Shown: positions 23,601 to 33,664 of the stretch, in pieces
How positions within the stretch are numbered: the first letter of the stretch is position 1
How the letters are laid out: the number at the start of each line of letters is the position of its first letter
Assembly: GCF_032854445.1 (NCBI RefSeq)
Contig: NC_088295.1
Span: 94,109,805-94,173,804 of the forward strand
Direction: 5' to 3'
DNA length: 64,000 nucleotides
DNA from: Liolophura sinensis
Lineage: Eukaryota > Mollusca > Polyplacophora > Chitonida > Chitonidae
The notes under the pieces: model-generated
The model's database searches: none
Told to the model about the DNA's origin: nothing
The model's input: only the letters and a program-made list of their open reading frames with translations
Made by a program: the position numbers and the translations under genes

Positions 23601-25895
23601 CTAATATGTACCTCAAGTTAATAAATTATAAATAAAGTCAGCGCCAAAATCCGTTGTGGGCGACTCCATTTTGCCTAAGAACTAGTCTTGAAGTCTTCTG
23701 TGTTAGGAGGAGAATTGCCGTCGGAAACCACGGAAGTGCAGTTCGTACATTTCCGGTAGAACTCTTCTTCCCAGAAGGTAGCGAACAGTACAGTTCGTTT
23801 TCCGATTGCCGATCGTGAAACCGGAATGTTGGACATAGGTTCCAAGTTTACACAAACAAGCCGGCAGTTTTAATGACTTATTGGCTGAGAGGCAACACAC
23901 CCTCCGCAAGGCGTTAAAGATTGAGGACGCAATAGACTCAGCGATTTACGCCAGCTTTGCTGTTTTCAGGCTTTACATGTATGGTGAGGAAAAATCGCAA
24001 ACTTATGCAGCAGGCACCACCAGATAGAAAAAGATGTGCTCTTTCCAGCCTATAGTGTCATTTTGTAAAGTTTTCTTCTCCTTTAAGTCATGTACGCAGA
24101 GAAGTACTGTCTAGGGCATGTTTTCAAGGTGACGCACGTACCTCTGACACATCGGACGCAGAAAAGGTCAGGGATAATTGGACGCCGTCAAACAGCGGAC
24201 AACACAGGATCTTCAGGGTCGGCCTAAAAGCCAGTATAAGCTCCGGTATGCCAGCCTGGCATTGCAGCCGAACGGCAATGAGTATGTACACAAAACTGAT
24301 CGAATATAGATCAAATGTTATTGTCTTTCTCTATACAGCAGTGTATAAGAAGTCAAGACTGAAGCATTATTTACTAAGTTATCGTATTTTTATGACACAC
24401 ATCGGAGACATCCGCTCAATTGCCAGCTTTTTCATGATGCCGGATGACGGGTAATGTAAATATCTATATAAAATCCAAGAATAGACTGTACTGTTGTTTT
24501 ATGGTATACATATAAAGCCACACGTTAGCATTCATGTTTATAATATACAATTTTAAACTTCTAGAGTGCAGCACCTTGTTAATGAATGCCAATACATATA
24601 TGTGCCTTTTATGTATACCATAAAATAACAGTGTAGTGCATTTTGGATTTTCTATAAATTTTTACATTACCTGTCATCTGGCATCAAGGAAAAGCCGGCA
24701 ATCAAGCAGAGATCTCTCATGTGTGTCATGAAAATATGCTAGCTCGGTAAATACTGCTCGAGTCTTGAATTGTTATACACTATTGAGAGACAGACGATAT
24801 CATTCAATATTTGTCAATTTTGTGTCAATACTCATTGCCGTTTGGCCTCAATGCCCACACTGAATACTGGGTTTGTAAATTACCCCATTAGAGCTAGTTT
24901 CAACTTCTCAGCTCACTCTACACCTACTGTATATTCAACTTGGTAATGGCATGCCAGCACCAAATTCAAGACTTAGCCACAAATGCTTTGCATTAACCAC
25001 TGGTATGGATTTTTACAGAAATTGTTTAAAATGGATGTCAACGTTTAATTTAATTGCACTATAATACTCGTGAGTTGTAAAGACTAATTGGTTTTTCATT
25101 GGTTACAACTGAATGGAGAAATGTTCAATTTGCATACAAACAAAAATGGCGGACATAAGATGCTTATCATTTTAGATACTGTCACGTGTCACCTTTACAT
25201 AGCTACTGTCACGTGTCACCTTTACATAGCTACTGTCACGTGTCACCTTTACATAGGAGATTTCTGCACTGTATTATTCGCGCCAGGATTTCTGTAGTCT
25301 GTCATGAAACCCTCTGAATTGGAACTTCCATCAGACAGCCTGTCAGGTCCATAGCTGTTGCTTATACCACTACACCACTCGAGTTGATGTGCTCGAATGT
25401 GGGTTTTAGACATCTTAAGAGAGATGTACATGGTAAGAGTTGAATGCACATGTGCGTGTGTCACATGTTTTTGTCATGTGGACTACATCTGAACAGAGTT
25501 TCCTCCACATTTAGCCAGGCTCATCCAGGGAAACATGAATGAATTGACGTAAGAAGTGACGTAGAAAGTTACAAGCAAGTATCACCCTAGTCTTTACAAC
25601 TTCCTAGTACTCCATCTGACCAGTCTGAAGATAGGAATTGAAATAGCCACATGAGGCTACTGTCATCCCGGTCTGTTGGTCCGGTAACGAGGAGAGGGAT
25701 AGTTCAGATGAACAGGTTGTCTCCCCTGTGTGCAATCAACAAGCCGACATGCCCGTTAAAAGGCGTTACCGCTCTAACGATACTATTCGTTTTTCAACTC
25801 ACAAAACATTTCACTTACAATCCTGAGCATCTGTACACAATAACGTAAGGCACATAAGACAACGCTACGCAGTTCCCAAAATGAAAGAACGTCAT
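14652..25895 (-). CDS. TMEM147: TMEM147, ER translocon-associated membrane protein, six exons
   Basis: Exons in transcript order: 25819-25895, 22571-22706, 20651-20787, 18535-18619, 15444-15565, 14652-14787. All junctions are GT-AG and the phases agree throughout, giving 693 nt or 230 aa (human protein about 224). Family landmarks: N-terminal [25 protein letters not shown] and [12 protein letters not shown] in exon 2; [20 protein letters not shown] and [10 protein letters not shown] in exon 3; [16 protein letters not shown] in exon 4; [14 protein letters not shown] in the last exon. It is a multi-pass ER membrane protein. In vertebrates TMEM147 binds Nicalin and NOMO in the back-of-Sec61 (BOS) complex, which helps insert multi-pass proteins; that role is from family knowledge. 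It starts head to head with CFAP126. Exon 3 is followed by a minisatellite made of its own tail plus donor. Intron 1 holds a MITE and a fold-back element; intron 2 holds a Gypsy fragment and a MITE. Confidence 0.93.
14936..15075 (-). mobile_element. SINE-A fragment in TMEM147 intron 5
   Basis: It starts at the A/T-rich tail (TTTATTTATTTCTTTATTTG), continues GATTGATGTTTTACACTGTA and GGCCAGCATTATGGTGGGAG, then stops after the GGGGGAAACCCA block. The tRNA-like head is missing. Confidence 0.7.
15566..17287 (-). other. TMEM147 intron 4, proximal part
   Basis: No further exon. An A-rich low-complexity patch sits at about 16697-16735. The open frame at 15516-15806 runs through the exon 5 acceptor in the wrong frame and is not coding. 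Confidence 0.55.
17288..17515. repeat. Dispersed repeat, copy 2
   Basis: Same family as window positions 1-204, with moderate divergence. It lies inside TMEM147 intron 4. Confidence 0.5.
17653..18345. repeat. Minisatellite, about 34-bp unit, about 20 copies, TMEM147 intron 4
   Basis: The unit contains GAGACCAGAGAGACATTTAG followed by ATCA(C/T)G and a variable GCTATA block. It begins about 190 bp downstream of exon 4 and shows no similarity to the exon tail. Confidence 0.9.
18873..18890. repeat. Poly-G run
   Basis: An uninterrupted G run of about 17 bases in TMEM147 intron 3. Such runs are prone to length error. Confidence 0.8.
19015..19389 (-). mobile_element. SINE-B copy, full length
   Basis: Read in reverse it starts with a tRNA-like head: GGCCCGGATAGCACAGTTGG (A box), then GGTAGATCCAGGATCAATCC (B box). 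It runs through a conserved body to a (TCAC)n tail, seen on plus as GTGAGTGAGTGAGTG. Two more copies are at 32177-32535 (same orientation) and 45944-46268 (opposite). Confidence 0.85.
19730..19800. repeat. Short dispersed segment related to the 59-63 kb array
   Basis: Contains CACCATATTGGTGGAAGACA. A similar stretch lies at 28650-28720. Reverse-complemented, both resemble the 52-bp unit of the array at 59118-63345 over about 45 bp. Confidence 0.5.
19860..20695 (-). repeat. Minisatellite made of TMEM147 exon 3 tail plus splice donor, 53-bp unit, about 15 copies
   Basis: On the minus strand the exon ends GGGATGGGCCACAGCTGAAC...ATGACAAA and the intron begins GTAAGCAATCA. The 53-bp unit is 42 bp of this exon tail (TGCCAGTATGGGATGGGCCA onward) plus the first 11 intron bases, repeated toward the 3' side. 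Every copy keeps GTAAGCAATC. Copies differ from the exon mainly at ACAGCTGAAC versus ACGGCTCAAC. In the exon's own frame a TAA stop spans the donor, so unspliced read-through ends at once. Confidence 0.95.
20788..21250 (-). other. TMEM147 intron 2, distal part
   Basis: AT-rich intron sequence with an A/T-biased open frame (20992 onward) of no recognisable family. Confidence 0.5.
21251..21632 (+). pseudogene. Ty3/Gypsy-type retrotransposon integrase fragment
   Basis: The plus-strand frame shows the C-terminal end of an integrase core: [19 protein letters not shown], then after an in-frame TAA the W...[20 protein letters not shown] block. The upstream catalytic part and all other retrotransposon domains are missing. 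It lies antisense in TMEM147 intron 2 and is dead. Confidence 0.75.
21919..22447. mobile_element. MITE family 1, copy B (about 529 bp)
   Basis: Inverted relative to copy A at 13620-14031. It starts TTAAAGAGCTGCTTCAGTGT and ends AGCTCTTTAAA. It has about 100 bp more internal sequence than copy A. It lies in TMEM147 intron 2. Confidence 0.6.
23515..24086. mobile_element. MITE family 2 (572 bp)
   Basis: Terminal inverted repeats: TTAAAGGAGAAGAAAATTTA at the left, and the reverse complement of TTAAAGGAGAAGAAAACTTTA-like text at the right (TTTTCTTCTCCTTTAA). There is no transposase. The open frame inside (23703-23909) has no family resemblance. It lies in TMEM147 intron 1. Confidence 0.6.
24230..24870. 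repeat. Fold-back element: long inverted repeat, arms about 295 bp, loop about 60 bp
   Basis: The left arm (24230-24525) and right arm (24585-24870) are imperfect reverse complements. Shared landmarks include AACGGCAATGAGTAT, ATGACACACAT, GGTAATGTAAA and TTTTATGGTATACAT. The spacer is short. In the TMEM147 pre-mRNA (intron 1) it would form a long imperfect hairpin. Confidence 0.8.
25178..25257. repeat. Three tandem copies of a 27-bp unit with CACGTG
   Basis: TACTGTCACGTGTCACCTTT plus ACATAGC repeated three times with no changes, in TMEM147 intron 1. Each copy contains the palindromic E-box CACGTG. Confidence 0.9.
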
Positions 25896-26293
25896 CTTGC
25901 TTAGAAATTAACAGAAAATACTGCCAAGTTTGAAGGCAACCAGGCAGGTTGGAAGGAGCTTGAACTATCAACTTCCGGTATGCTATTCGCACCGAATATT
26001 TATTATGGAACCATCATTTGCAAACTGGTCCCATATTCAACTTTGTTTGTTAATACCATTGTCGTGAATTTAAATTTGGGTGGAAATGGACATTTTTCCA
26101 TGCATATATTTTGGACCAGTTATAATGCCAAATGCTGTACAACCCCGATATCACTTGGCAACAGCGTCAGTCTGTGATAACAGCGGATCAGCAATTAAGA
26201 AGGAACACATTTATAAATTCCAGCCTTTGGGGACATTTAAGTCGAACATAGCGGACTTAATCAACGTAAAGCAAGAGGAAAAGGAGTGACACA
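25896..26293. promoter_or_regulatory. Shared bidirectional promoter region, TMEM147 / CFAP126
   Basis: The TMEM147 start codon (25895, minus) and the CFAP126 start codon (26294, plus) face away from each other across 398 bp. No TATA box is evident on either side. Both transcripts must begin within or just beside this stretch unless undetected non-coding first exons exist. Whether they are co-regulated is inference. Confidence 0.6.
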
Positions 26294-29252
26294 ATGTCGC
26301 TAAACTTCAGCGCAAATCAGGTAAAATTCAAGTTTGTTTTCTGGTAAAAGGTGGGCCTACTTTATGGTACATTCACCAGCCCAAAGCTAAGCTGGACATT
26401 CCTACCGTAACGCCGAGCTCCGGTCGGCTTCCACGCGGACAATTTCACAAAAAAAAAAAAAAACCCGACTGGAAACCTACCTCATTTTTGCTATCCACCC
26501 ATTCCGTAAACGCCCGAAACGTAATGTGTCAAAGCCAGCATTGGTAAAGCATCGTTCAATAGTAATCCGTTTAAACTTTCGAAGCGGACTCAAATCAATG
26601 TCTGCCATGTTTGGAATATTTTTTTTCATCTTCAGGCAGGGTGATAGGCCGTGAAAATTTTATCCAACCCAACATTCTCTTTAAGAATTGCATGCTCTGT
26701 ACAAACAGAATGTTAGGTGGGATAACATTTTCGCGGCCCATCAACATGCCCGAAGATAAAAAAAATTCCAAAGATGGCAGACGAGATTTCAGTTGTCCAA
26801 TTCGAAAGTTTACACGGCTGGATTACTGTTTAGAGATGCTTTACCAATGCTGGCTTTGACATAATATTTGTGTTTTAGAGAATCGGTGGATAGAGCCGTT
26901 ATTTTTTTATTTTTTTTTAGTGAAATTGTCTGCGTGGAAGTGTATATGACCGAAGCTGGGCATTACGGTAGAAATGTCTAGCTTAGCTTTGGACTATACA
27001 TCTACATGCACTACAAATGATACTGTTCTTAAATTGTTAAATTAGTATTTTTTTTCTTAAAGATTTTTCAGCTAGCCTGAAGACCAAATAATATTTATTA
27101 CCAAATTAAAATGATACTGAGTTTCACAAATCAAAAGCAACAGAGAAAAGTTCTTTCCAATTATCATTACATATATATTTACATATATTACAACGCCTTC
27201 ATATACATGATATTTTGCACTATAAAGTCCTAATTTTCATTGACCACGAACCAAATATGCTTGTTTGTTTCAGTACAACAAAGCGTTTAGCCCCTACAAC
27301 CTTCAGAACTGGGAGATACCAAGAGAACATAAAGAGGTACAGAAGAGTATAGTATACACAGTAGATTGTGTTGCTTAGGCCTACATTGTCACACTGAATA
27401 GACAGGCTACATTTAGATTGGTCTCAGGTTGTCAACTATGCTCCTAACAGTGAAGCAATTTCAAGGCCTGTGCCCACCCTCCTAATTTTTGTCAAGTGGT
27501 AAAGCATAACAGGTGCCTTGCATATGGCTCAGTGCATTCACTAATGAACTGGGATCAGATTTTACCGATATTGTATTAGCGTCCAATAAACATTGTTTGT
27601 TGGAAAAAGACATTGACTTAATGTCTGTTACTTTTTTCTTTTTTTTTTTTGCCATTTTAGCGACCAATTCAGCATGACGGTTTCACGCAGTTTATTGCCA
27701 ATGATCAAGGCCATTTGATGGAAGGTGTTAAACGGTCGCGAGAATCTCCTTGGGGAAACTTTGTAGGCACATGGGACCTTCCTCTAAAAATACCAGGTAA
27801 CCTTACAGGCATTTGTACAGCATCACTTGTAAATACATGTACTGGTATTCAAAAACATACCCTATACTGTTGTGAATACAGATTCTGACGAAAGCGAAAA
27901 CGCAAAGGTTCAACATATCTAAAGCAGGGCTATTGCTACCACTGCCATATTGCTATCCATTTTTCTTGGCTTTTGAAAATCTAGTTATATAATCTAGTCT
28001 GGTGTAGTGATACCAGAGTTTGGTTTGCATTAAAACTTTGACTTTTGACGTGAAACATGCATACAGTAGGACATGGCCCATCGTGTTATATATAGCTTTA
28101 ATTTACAGGTAACAAAATATCAAATCCGACAGCAAGACGGAGCACAGTGGCAGTAGATCTTCAGCAACAGAAGTGTGAAGGAGATGAAATTATCAGTGGA
28201 CAAACTAAACATGTTGAGGTAATGTCACATTGTTTTTGAGGGGTTCATTTGATTTTGTACTTCTGAAGACATTTCATCTGATTAAAGTTTTCTGGCTATT
28301 CCAAACAAGGGCCTCTTGGGGGCAGTCTGCACCTTGAATCTATCAGAAATGATAAATGTAGAGTGATGATTTAGATCTGATCACCATAGCCTACGTGATG
28401 GAAGCATCATTGTGACAAGTTAGTAAAACAGACCTTAATCTATTCTGAGCCAAACTGATGACCACTTTGGGTTTGGCGACAGTGTACATTTCGCAGTTTA
28501 CATATATTTCATTGTTGATTTGGTCATTAACATAAAAACAAAATGAACAAATACTTCAGAATTGATCACATATACAATGGCAAGCAGTTTTATGGGTGGG
28601 CGAAACCAGAGTGCAGGCCTTGCTGTGGTCAACCACTGATCTTCGCAAATTACTGATGAGCACAGATATGCACCATGTTGGTGGAAGACAAGTGGTTTTC
28701 AATGAAAACAAACTTTAGAACGCCCATAGAGATGTCATTGGCAGCTTATTTTCATCAAGAGATCGCGGAAATCTACATATTCTGTCGAAGGGCAGGCTTG
28801 AAGCCACACCTAATGCTTGAAAGGCAAACTATTAGACCACAGCCTACTCCCCAGGCAGACACAGAGGTGTATGACCTGGATTAGTTTCTATTCAACAGCT
28901 TACCAGTACATGTATTATACAAATTGAAGGTGTATTAACTGGCATTTGCTACATTAGTGCTGATTCTTGACCTGTCGTATGTTAACTGAGTAATGGTGAT
29001 AACTTTCAGGTACCTGACGCGCTGCCCATCAAAGAGGATCAGACAGCAGACTTGGCAGTAACATCCCGCTCACCTGCCCCAGGATGCATGATCCATAGCC
29101 CTGCCCAGGCCGGACCTGCTAGCCAAAGGGCCTTCTCAACGTGCCCTGTCCACCCACCCACAAAAGCTCCTTCACCGGATGTCAACTTACAGGATGCTAA
29201 CCAGTCCAAATCACCCATCAACTGGCCATCTAATAATGCTGACACAGAATAA
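26294..29252 (+). CDS. CFAP126: CFAP126 (Flattop), ciliary microtubule inner protein, five exons
   Basis: Exons: 26294-26320, 27274-27336, 27661-27796, 28109-28218, 29010-29252; GT-AG junctions throughout with consistent phases, 192 aa (human about 177). The N-terminal half carries the family signature: MSLNFSANQ|YNKAFSPYNLQNWEIP, then GFTQFIANDQGHLMEG and ESPWGNFVGTWDLPLKIP. The C-terminal half, rich in Pro and Ser, is poorly conserved, as usual for the family. Flattop binds inside axonemal doublet microtubules and, in mouse, helps basal-body positioning in multiciliated cells (family knowledge). The gene starts 398 bp from TMEM147 on the opposite strand and converges on SMG9. Intron 1 contains a 630-bp fold-back repeat. 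No exon here is followed by a minisatellite, unlike the two neighbours. Confidence 0.93.
26375..27005. repeat. Fold-back element in CFAP126 intron 1, arms about 310 bp
   Basis: The arms meet near 26697. CCAAAGCTAAGCTGGACATT at the left end is matched by the reverse complement at about 26970-27000. Other paired blocks are TCAAAGCCAGCATTGGTAAA and the AACATTCT-GCATGC region. Poly-A/poly-T interruptions differ in length between the arms. Open frames inside are by-products. Confidence 0.8.
28650..28720. repeat. Short dispersed segment related to the 59-63 kb array, second copy
   Basis: GCACCATGTTGGTGGAAGAC here matches 19730-19800 and, reverse-complemented, the 52-bp array unit on the right of the window. 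It lies in CFAP126 intron 4. Confidence 0.45.
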
Positions 29253-29571
29253 AGTTTCACACAGGACATTATACAGATATTTAGATTTAAAAAAAAATAT
29301 CATTTGAGGAACCATTCTCTTGCAACACAGTCTCAACCCAATTCAGTGAGTAGATACTAGCAGCATTACATTTTCAGCTGTGGTACAATATGGTGCACAG
29401 ATGTCTAATCATGATTTATACTTTAATAGCAAATATGCTCACAATTACTGTCTTATTTATTACTACTCTACATTTGTCTTACAGATTTTATCTATTAACA
29501 AATGTTATCAAAGAAATAAGTACATTTCTTAGTAGCTTTACTGCATTCACTGAAACGTATGACTTTTAAAA

Positions 29572-29577
29572 AATAAA
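29572..29577 (+). terminator. Candidate polyadenylation signal of CFAP126
   Basis: AATAAA about 320 bp after the stop. Another AATAAA overlaps the stop codon itself (29248-29253), too close to leave a normal 3' UTR, so the distal one is preferred. Confidence 0.4.
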
Positions 29578-29834
29578 AATATGGCCTATGTATTACTTAT
29601 GTTTTTTCTCACTTACATTGTTAATGTATTTCGTACATGTAACTGGGAAGTCAAGTGTTACTGGAGTTACACAGCACAGCCACATGGTACTGCTCAGAAA
29701 CTGTAACTTATTGGCCCGCTCTGTCGGTGTATCAGCTTTTCAGTACTGTGTGCCAGTTTTACTTTGGTACCACAAAGTCAATAACTGTACAGTACAAGGC
29801 AGTCACAAATCTTGTTGCTGCATCATGGTACGTA

Positions 29835-31330
29835 CACTGTAGATAAGCACACTGTCATGCTACACGCACCTGTAAAGTATTGAAAGTTTAACAAGCCGTA
29901 ACTTGGCTGCAGCATGGTACAGTGCAGCTGAGAAGCACACTGTACCATGAAGCCGTGAAGCACACTGTACTGTGATGCTGTGAAGCACACTGTACCATGC
30001 ATCTGTGAAGCACACAATACCGTGCAGCACCTGACAGTGCCAAATGCTTATCACACCGTACCTTGGCTACAGCATGGTATAGTGCAGCTGTGAAGCACAC
30101 TGTACTGTGTAGTGGTTAAGTGCACTGTACTGTGAAGCTGTGAAGCACACTGTATGGTGCAGCTGTGAAGCACACGGTACCGTTCAGCGGTGAAGCACAC
30201 TGTACCTTGCAGACGTAAAACCATATTGTACGGTGCAGCTGTGAAACATATTGTATGGTGTAGCTGTGAAGCACACAATACCTTGCAGCTGTGAAACACA
30301 CTGTACTGTCCCGGCGGTGAAGCACACTGTACTGTGAAGCTGTAAAGCACACTGTATGGTGCAGCTGTGAACCACACTGTACCATGCAGCACCTGTACAG
30401 TATCAAATGTTTATCACGCCGTGCCTTGGCTACAGCATGGTACAGTGCAACTGTTAAGCAAACTGTACCATGCAGCAGTGAAGCACACTGTACCGTGCAG
30501 CTGTGAAGCACACTGTACTCTGTAGCAGTGAAGTGCACTGTACTGTGAAGCTTTGAAGCACACTGTATGGTGCAGCTGTGAAGCACACTGTACCGTTCAG
30601 CGGTGAAGCACATTGTACCTTGCAGCTGTGAAACATATTGTACGGTGCAGCTGTGAAACATATTGTATGGTGCAGCTGTGAAACACACTGTACGATGCAG
30701 CTGTGAAGCACACTGTACCGTGCAGCTGTGAAACACACTGTACGGTGCAGCTGTGAAGCACACTGTACTGTGAAGCTGTAAAGCACACTGTACTGCGCAG
30801 CGGTGAAGCACACTGTACTGTGAAGCTGTAAAGCACACTGTACGGTGCAGCTGTGAAGCACACTGTACTGTGAAGCTGTAAAGCACACTGTACGGTGCAG
30901 CTGTGAAGCACACTGTACTGTGAAGCTGTAAAGCACACTGTACTGCGCAGCGGTGAAGCACACTGTACTGTGAAGCTGTAAAGCACACTGTACGGTGCAG
31001 CGGTGAAGCACACTGTACTGTGAAGCTGTAAAGCACACTGTACGGTGCAGCTGTGAAGCACACTGTACTGTGCAGCAGTGAAGCACACTGTACTGTGAAG
31101 CTGTAAAGCACACTGTACTGTGCAGCGGCAAAGCACACTGTACTGTCCAGCTATGAAGGACACTCTACAGTGCAGCTGTAAAGCATATGGTACCATGCAA
31201 GTGTAATGCAGACTGTACCATGCAGGTGTAATGCAAACTGTACCATGCAGGTGTAAAGCAGGCTGTATCATGTAGGTGTAAAGCAGGCTGTATCATGCAG
31301 GTGTAAAGCAGGCTGTACCACAGAGCACGT
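29835..31330. repeat. Minisatellite, 25-bp unit, about 59 copies
   Basis: The unit is AAGCACACTGTACGGTGCAG plus CTGTG. Most copies hold a near-palindrome CAC(T/C)GTAC(A/G)GTG and a CAGCTG hexamer. The right end (31190-31330) changes to a diverged GTGTAA(A/T)GCA(G/A) type. Open frames up to about 340 codons on the minus strand arise because 25 is not a multiple of 3 and the unit lacks stops. Confidence 0.93.
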
Positions 31331-31439
31331 ATATGGTACCAAATGGCAATCAAGCAATGCCTTGCGACAGTTTCGAACCCAGTGAGGTAAAGCCACCATC
31401 GTAGGTAGCTGACATTAAACTGCCGTTACTTGACATACA

Positions 31440-32176
31440 TCCCGACATATAGCCACACCTGTTCACAAGGCACCGGACAGACCTCCTGACGTAAAGCCAC
31501 ACCTGCTCACAAGGCACCTGACAAACCTCCTGACGTAAACCTGTTCACAAGATACCTGACAAACCTCCTTATGTAAAGCCATCCCCATTCACAAGGTGCA
31601 CATGTACCTGACAAACCTCCTGATGTAAGGCCACACCAGTTCACATGGTACACGTGCACCTGACAAGTCTACTGTTGTGAGGCCACACCTGTTCATATGT
31701 ACCCGACAAACCTCCTCATTTAAAGCCATACCCATTCAGAAGGTACACATGGACCTGACAAACCTCTTTGATGTAAGGCCACACATTTTCACAAGGTACA
31801 CATGCACCTGACAAACCTCCTGATGTAAGGCCACACTTGTTCACAAGGTACACATGTACCTGACAAACCTCCTGATGTAAAGCCACGCCAGTTCACAAGG
31901 TCCACACATACCTGACAAGCCAACTGATGTGAGGCCACACCTGTTCACAAGTACCTGATAAATCGCCTGATGTAAGGCCACACCTGTTCCCAAGGTACAC
32001 ATGCACAAACAAACCTCTTGACATAAGGCCACACCTGTTCACAAGGTACCTATGCTGCTGAGAAACCTCCTGATGTAAGGCCACACCAGTTCACAAGGTC
32101 CACACGCACCTGACAAACCTCTTGATGTAAAGCCACACCTGTTCAAAAGGTACACATGGACCTGAGAAACCTCCTG
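31440..32176. repeat. Minisatellite with 44-52-bp units, left part
   Basis: Units of about 52 bp contain CACAAGGTACACATGCACCT, GACAAACCTCCTGATGTAA and GGCCACACCTGTT. The array continues after the SINE insertion at 32177-32535. Confidence 0.92.
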
Positions 32177-32535
32177 GGAGTGAGTGCTTGGGGTTTAACA
32201 TCGTACTCAACAATTTTTCAGTCATATGACGAAGAAGGAATCATTAGGGTGCATGTACGTGTAATGTGCCTCCTTGTTGCAGGACGGATTTCCACCGCTC
32301 TTTTATTTAGTGCTGCTTCACTGAGACGACTTACCGAAGGCAAGTAAGCCGCCCCGCCCGAGCCATTATACTGATACGGGTCAATCAGTCGTTGCACTAT
32401 CCCCTTCATGCTGAACGCCAAGCGAGGAAGTTACAACTTCCTCTTTTAAAGTCTTACGTGTGACTCAATCAAGGATTGATCCTGGATCTACCGGTCCCAA
32501 AGCGGACGCTCTACCAACTGTGCTATCTGGGCCGG
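32177..32535 (-). mobile_element. SINE-B copy inserted inside the minisatellite
   Basis: Full-length SINE-B with the tRNA-like head at the right end (GGCCGGTG region). It is flanked by TGAGAAACCTCCT on the left and TGAGAAACATCCT on the right: a 13-bp target-site duplication with one mismatch. Array units resume immediately on both sides. Confidence 0.88.
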
Positions 32536-33640
32536 TGAGAAACATCCTCCTAAGGCCACACCTATTCACAAGATACACATGCACCTGACAAACCTGTTGA
32601 TGTAAGGCCACACCTATTCACAAGGTACACATGTACCTGACAAACCAACTGATATAAAGCCACACCCATTCACAAGGTACACATGTACCAGACAAACCTC
32701 CTGATGTGCTGAAAAACCACACCTGACAAACCACTTGATATCATGCCACACCTGTTCACCAGGTACACATGCTCCTGACAAACCTCCTGATGTAAGGCCA
32801 CACCTGTTCACAAGGTACACATGGACCTGACAAGCTGATCGATGTGAGGCCACACCTGTTCACAAGTACCTGACAAATCTCCGGATGTAAAGCCATACCT
32901 GTTCACAAGGTCCACATGCACCTGACAAGCTGACCGATGTGAGGCCACACCTGTTCACAAGGTACACATGCACCTGGCAAGCCGACCGATGTGAGGCCAC
33001 ACTTGTTCACAAATACCTGAAAATCTCCTGATGTAAAGCCACACCTGTTCACAAGGTCGACATGCACCTGACAAACCTCCTGACATAAAGTCATACCTAA
33101 TCACAAGGTACCTGACAAACCTCCTGATGTAATGTCACACCTAATCACAATGTACCTGACAAACCTCCTGATGTAAAGCCACACCTAATCACAATGTACC
33201 TGACAAACCTCCTGACATAAAGTCATACCTAATCACAAGGTACCTGACAAACCTCCTGACATAAAGCCACACCTAACCACAAGGTACCTGACAAACCTCC
33301 TGATGTAAAGCCACACCTAAACACAAGGTACCTGACCAACCTCCTGACATAAAGTCATACCTAATCACAAGGTACCTGACAAACCTCCTGACGTAAAGTC
33401 ACACCTAATCACAAGGTACCTGACTAACCTCCTGATGTAAAGTCACACCTAATCACAAGGTACCTGACAAACCTCCTGATGTAAAGTCACACCTAATCAC
33501 AAGGTACCTGACAAACCTCCTGATGTAAAGTCACACCTAATCACAAGGTACCTGACTAACCTCCTGATGTAAACTCACACCTAATCATAAGGTACCTGAC
33601 AAACCTCCTGACGTAAAGCCACACCCAATGTATTTAGTGA
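32536..33640. repeat. Minisatellite with 44-52-bp units, right part
   Basis: The same array continues. From about 33060 on, the unit drops to 44 bp: it lacks the ACACATGC found between GGT and ACCTGAC in the longer units. The 44-bp copies are more homogeneous. Confidence 0.92.
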
Positions 33641-33664
33641 AGGCTGAATGCCTTAAATGATAAC

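Noticed and set aside
26080..26289. Open frame ending just before the CFAP126 start, as a separate gene or uORF
   Set aside because: It crosses the promoter region, has no recognisable domain, and would need most of the shared promoter to be transcribed. Not excluded, but unsupported.
30116..31271. Minus-strand open frames of 224-340 codons
   Set aside because: By-products of the 25-bp array.
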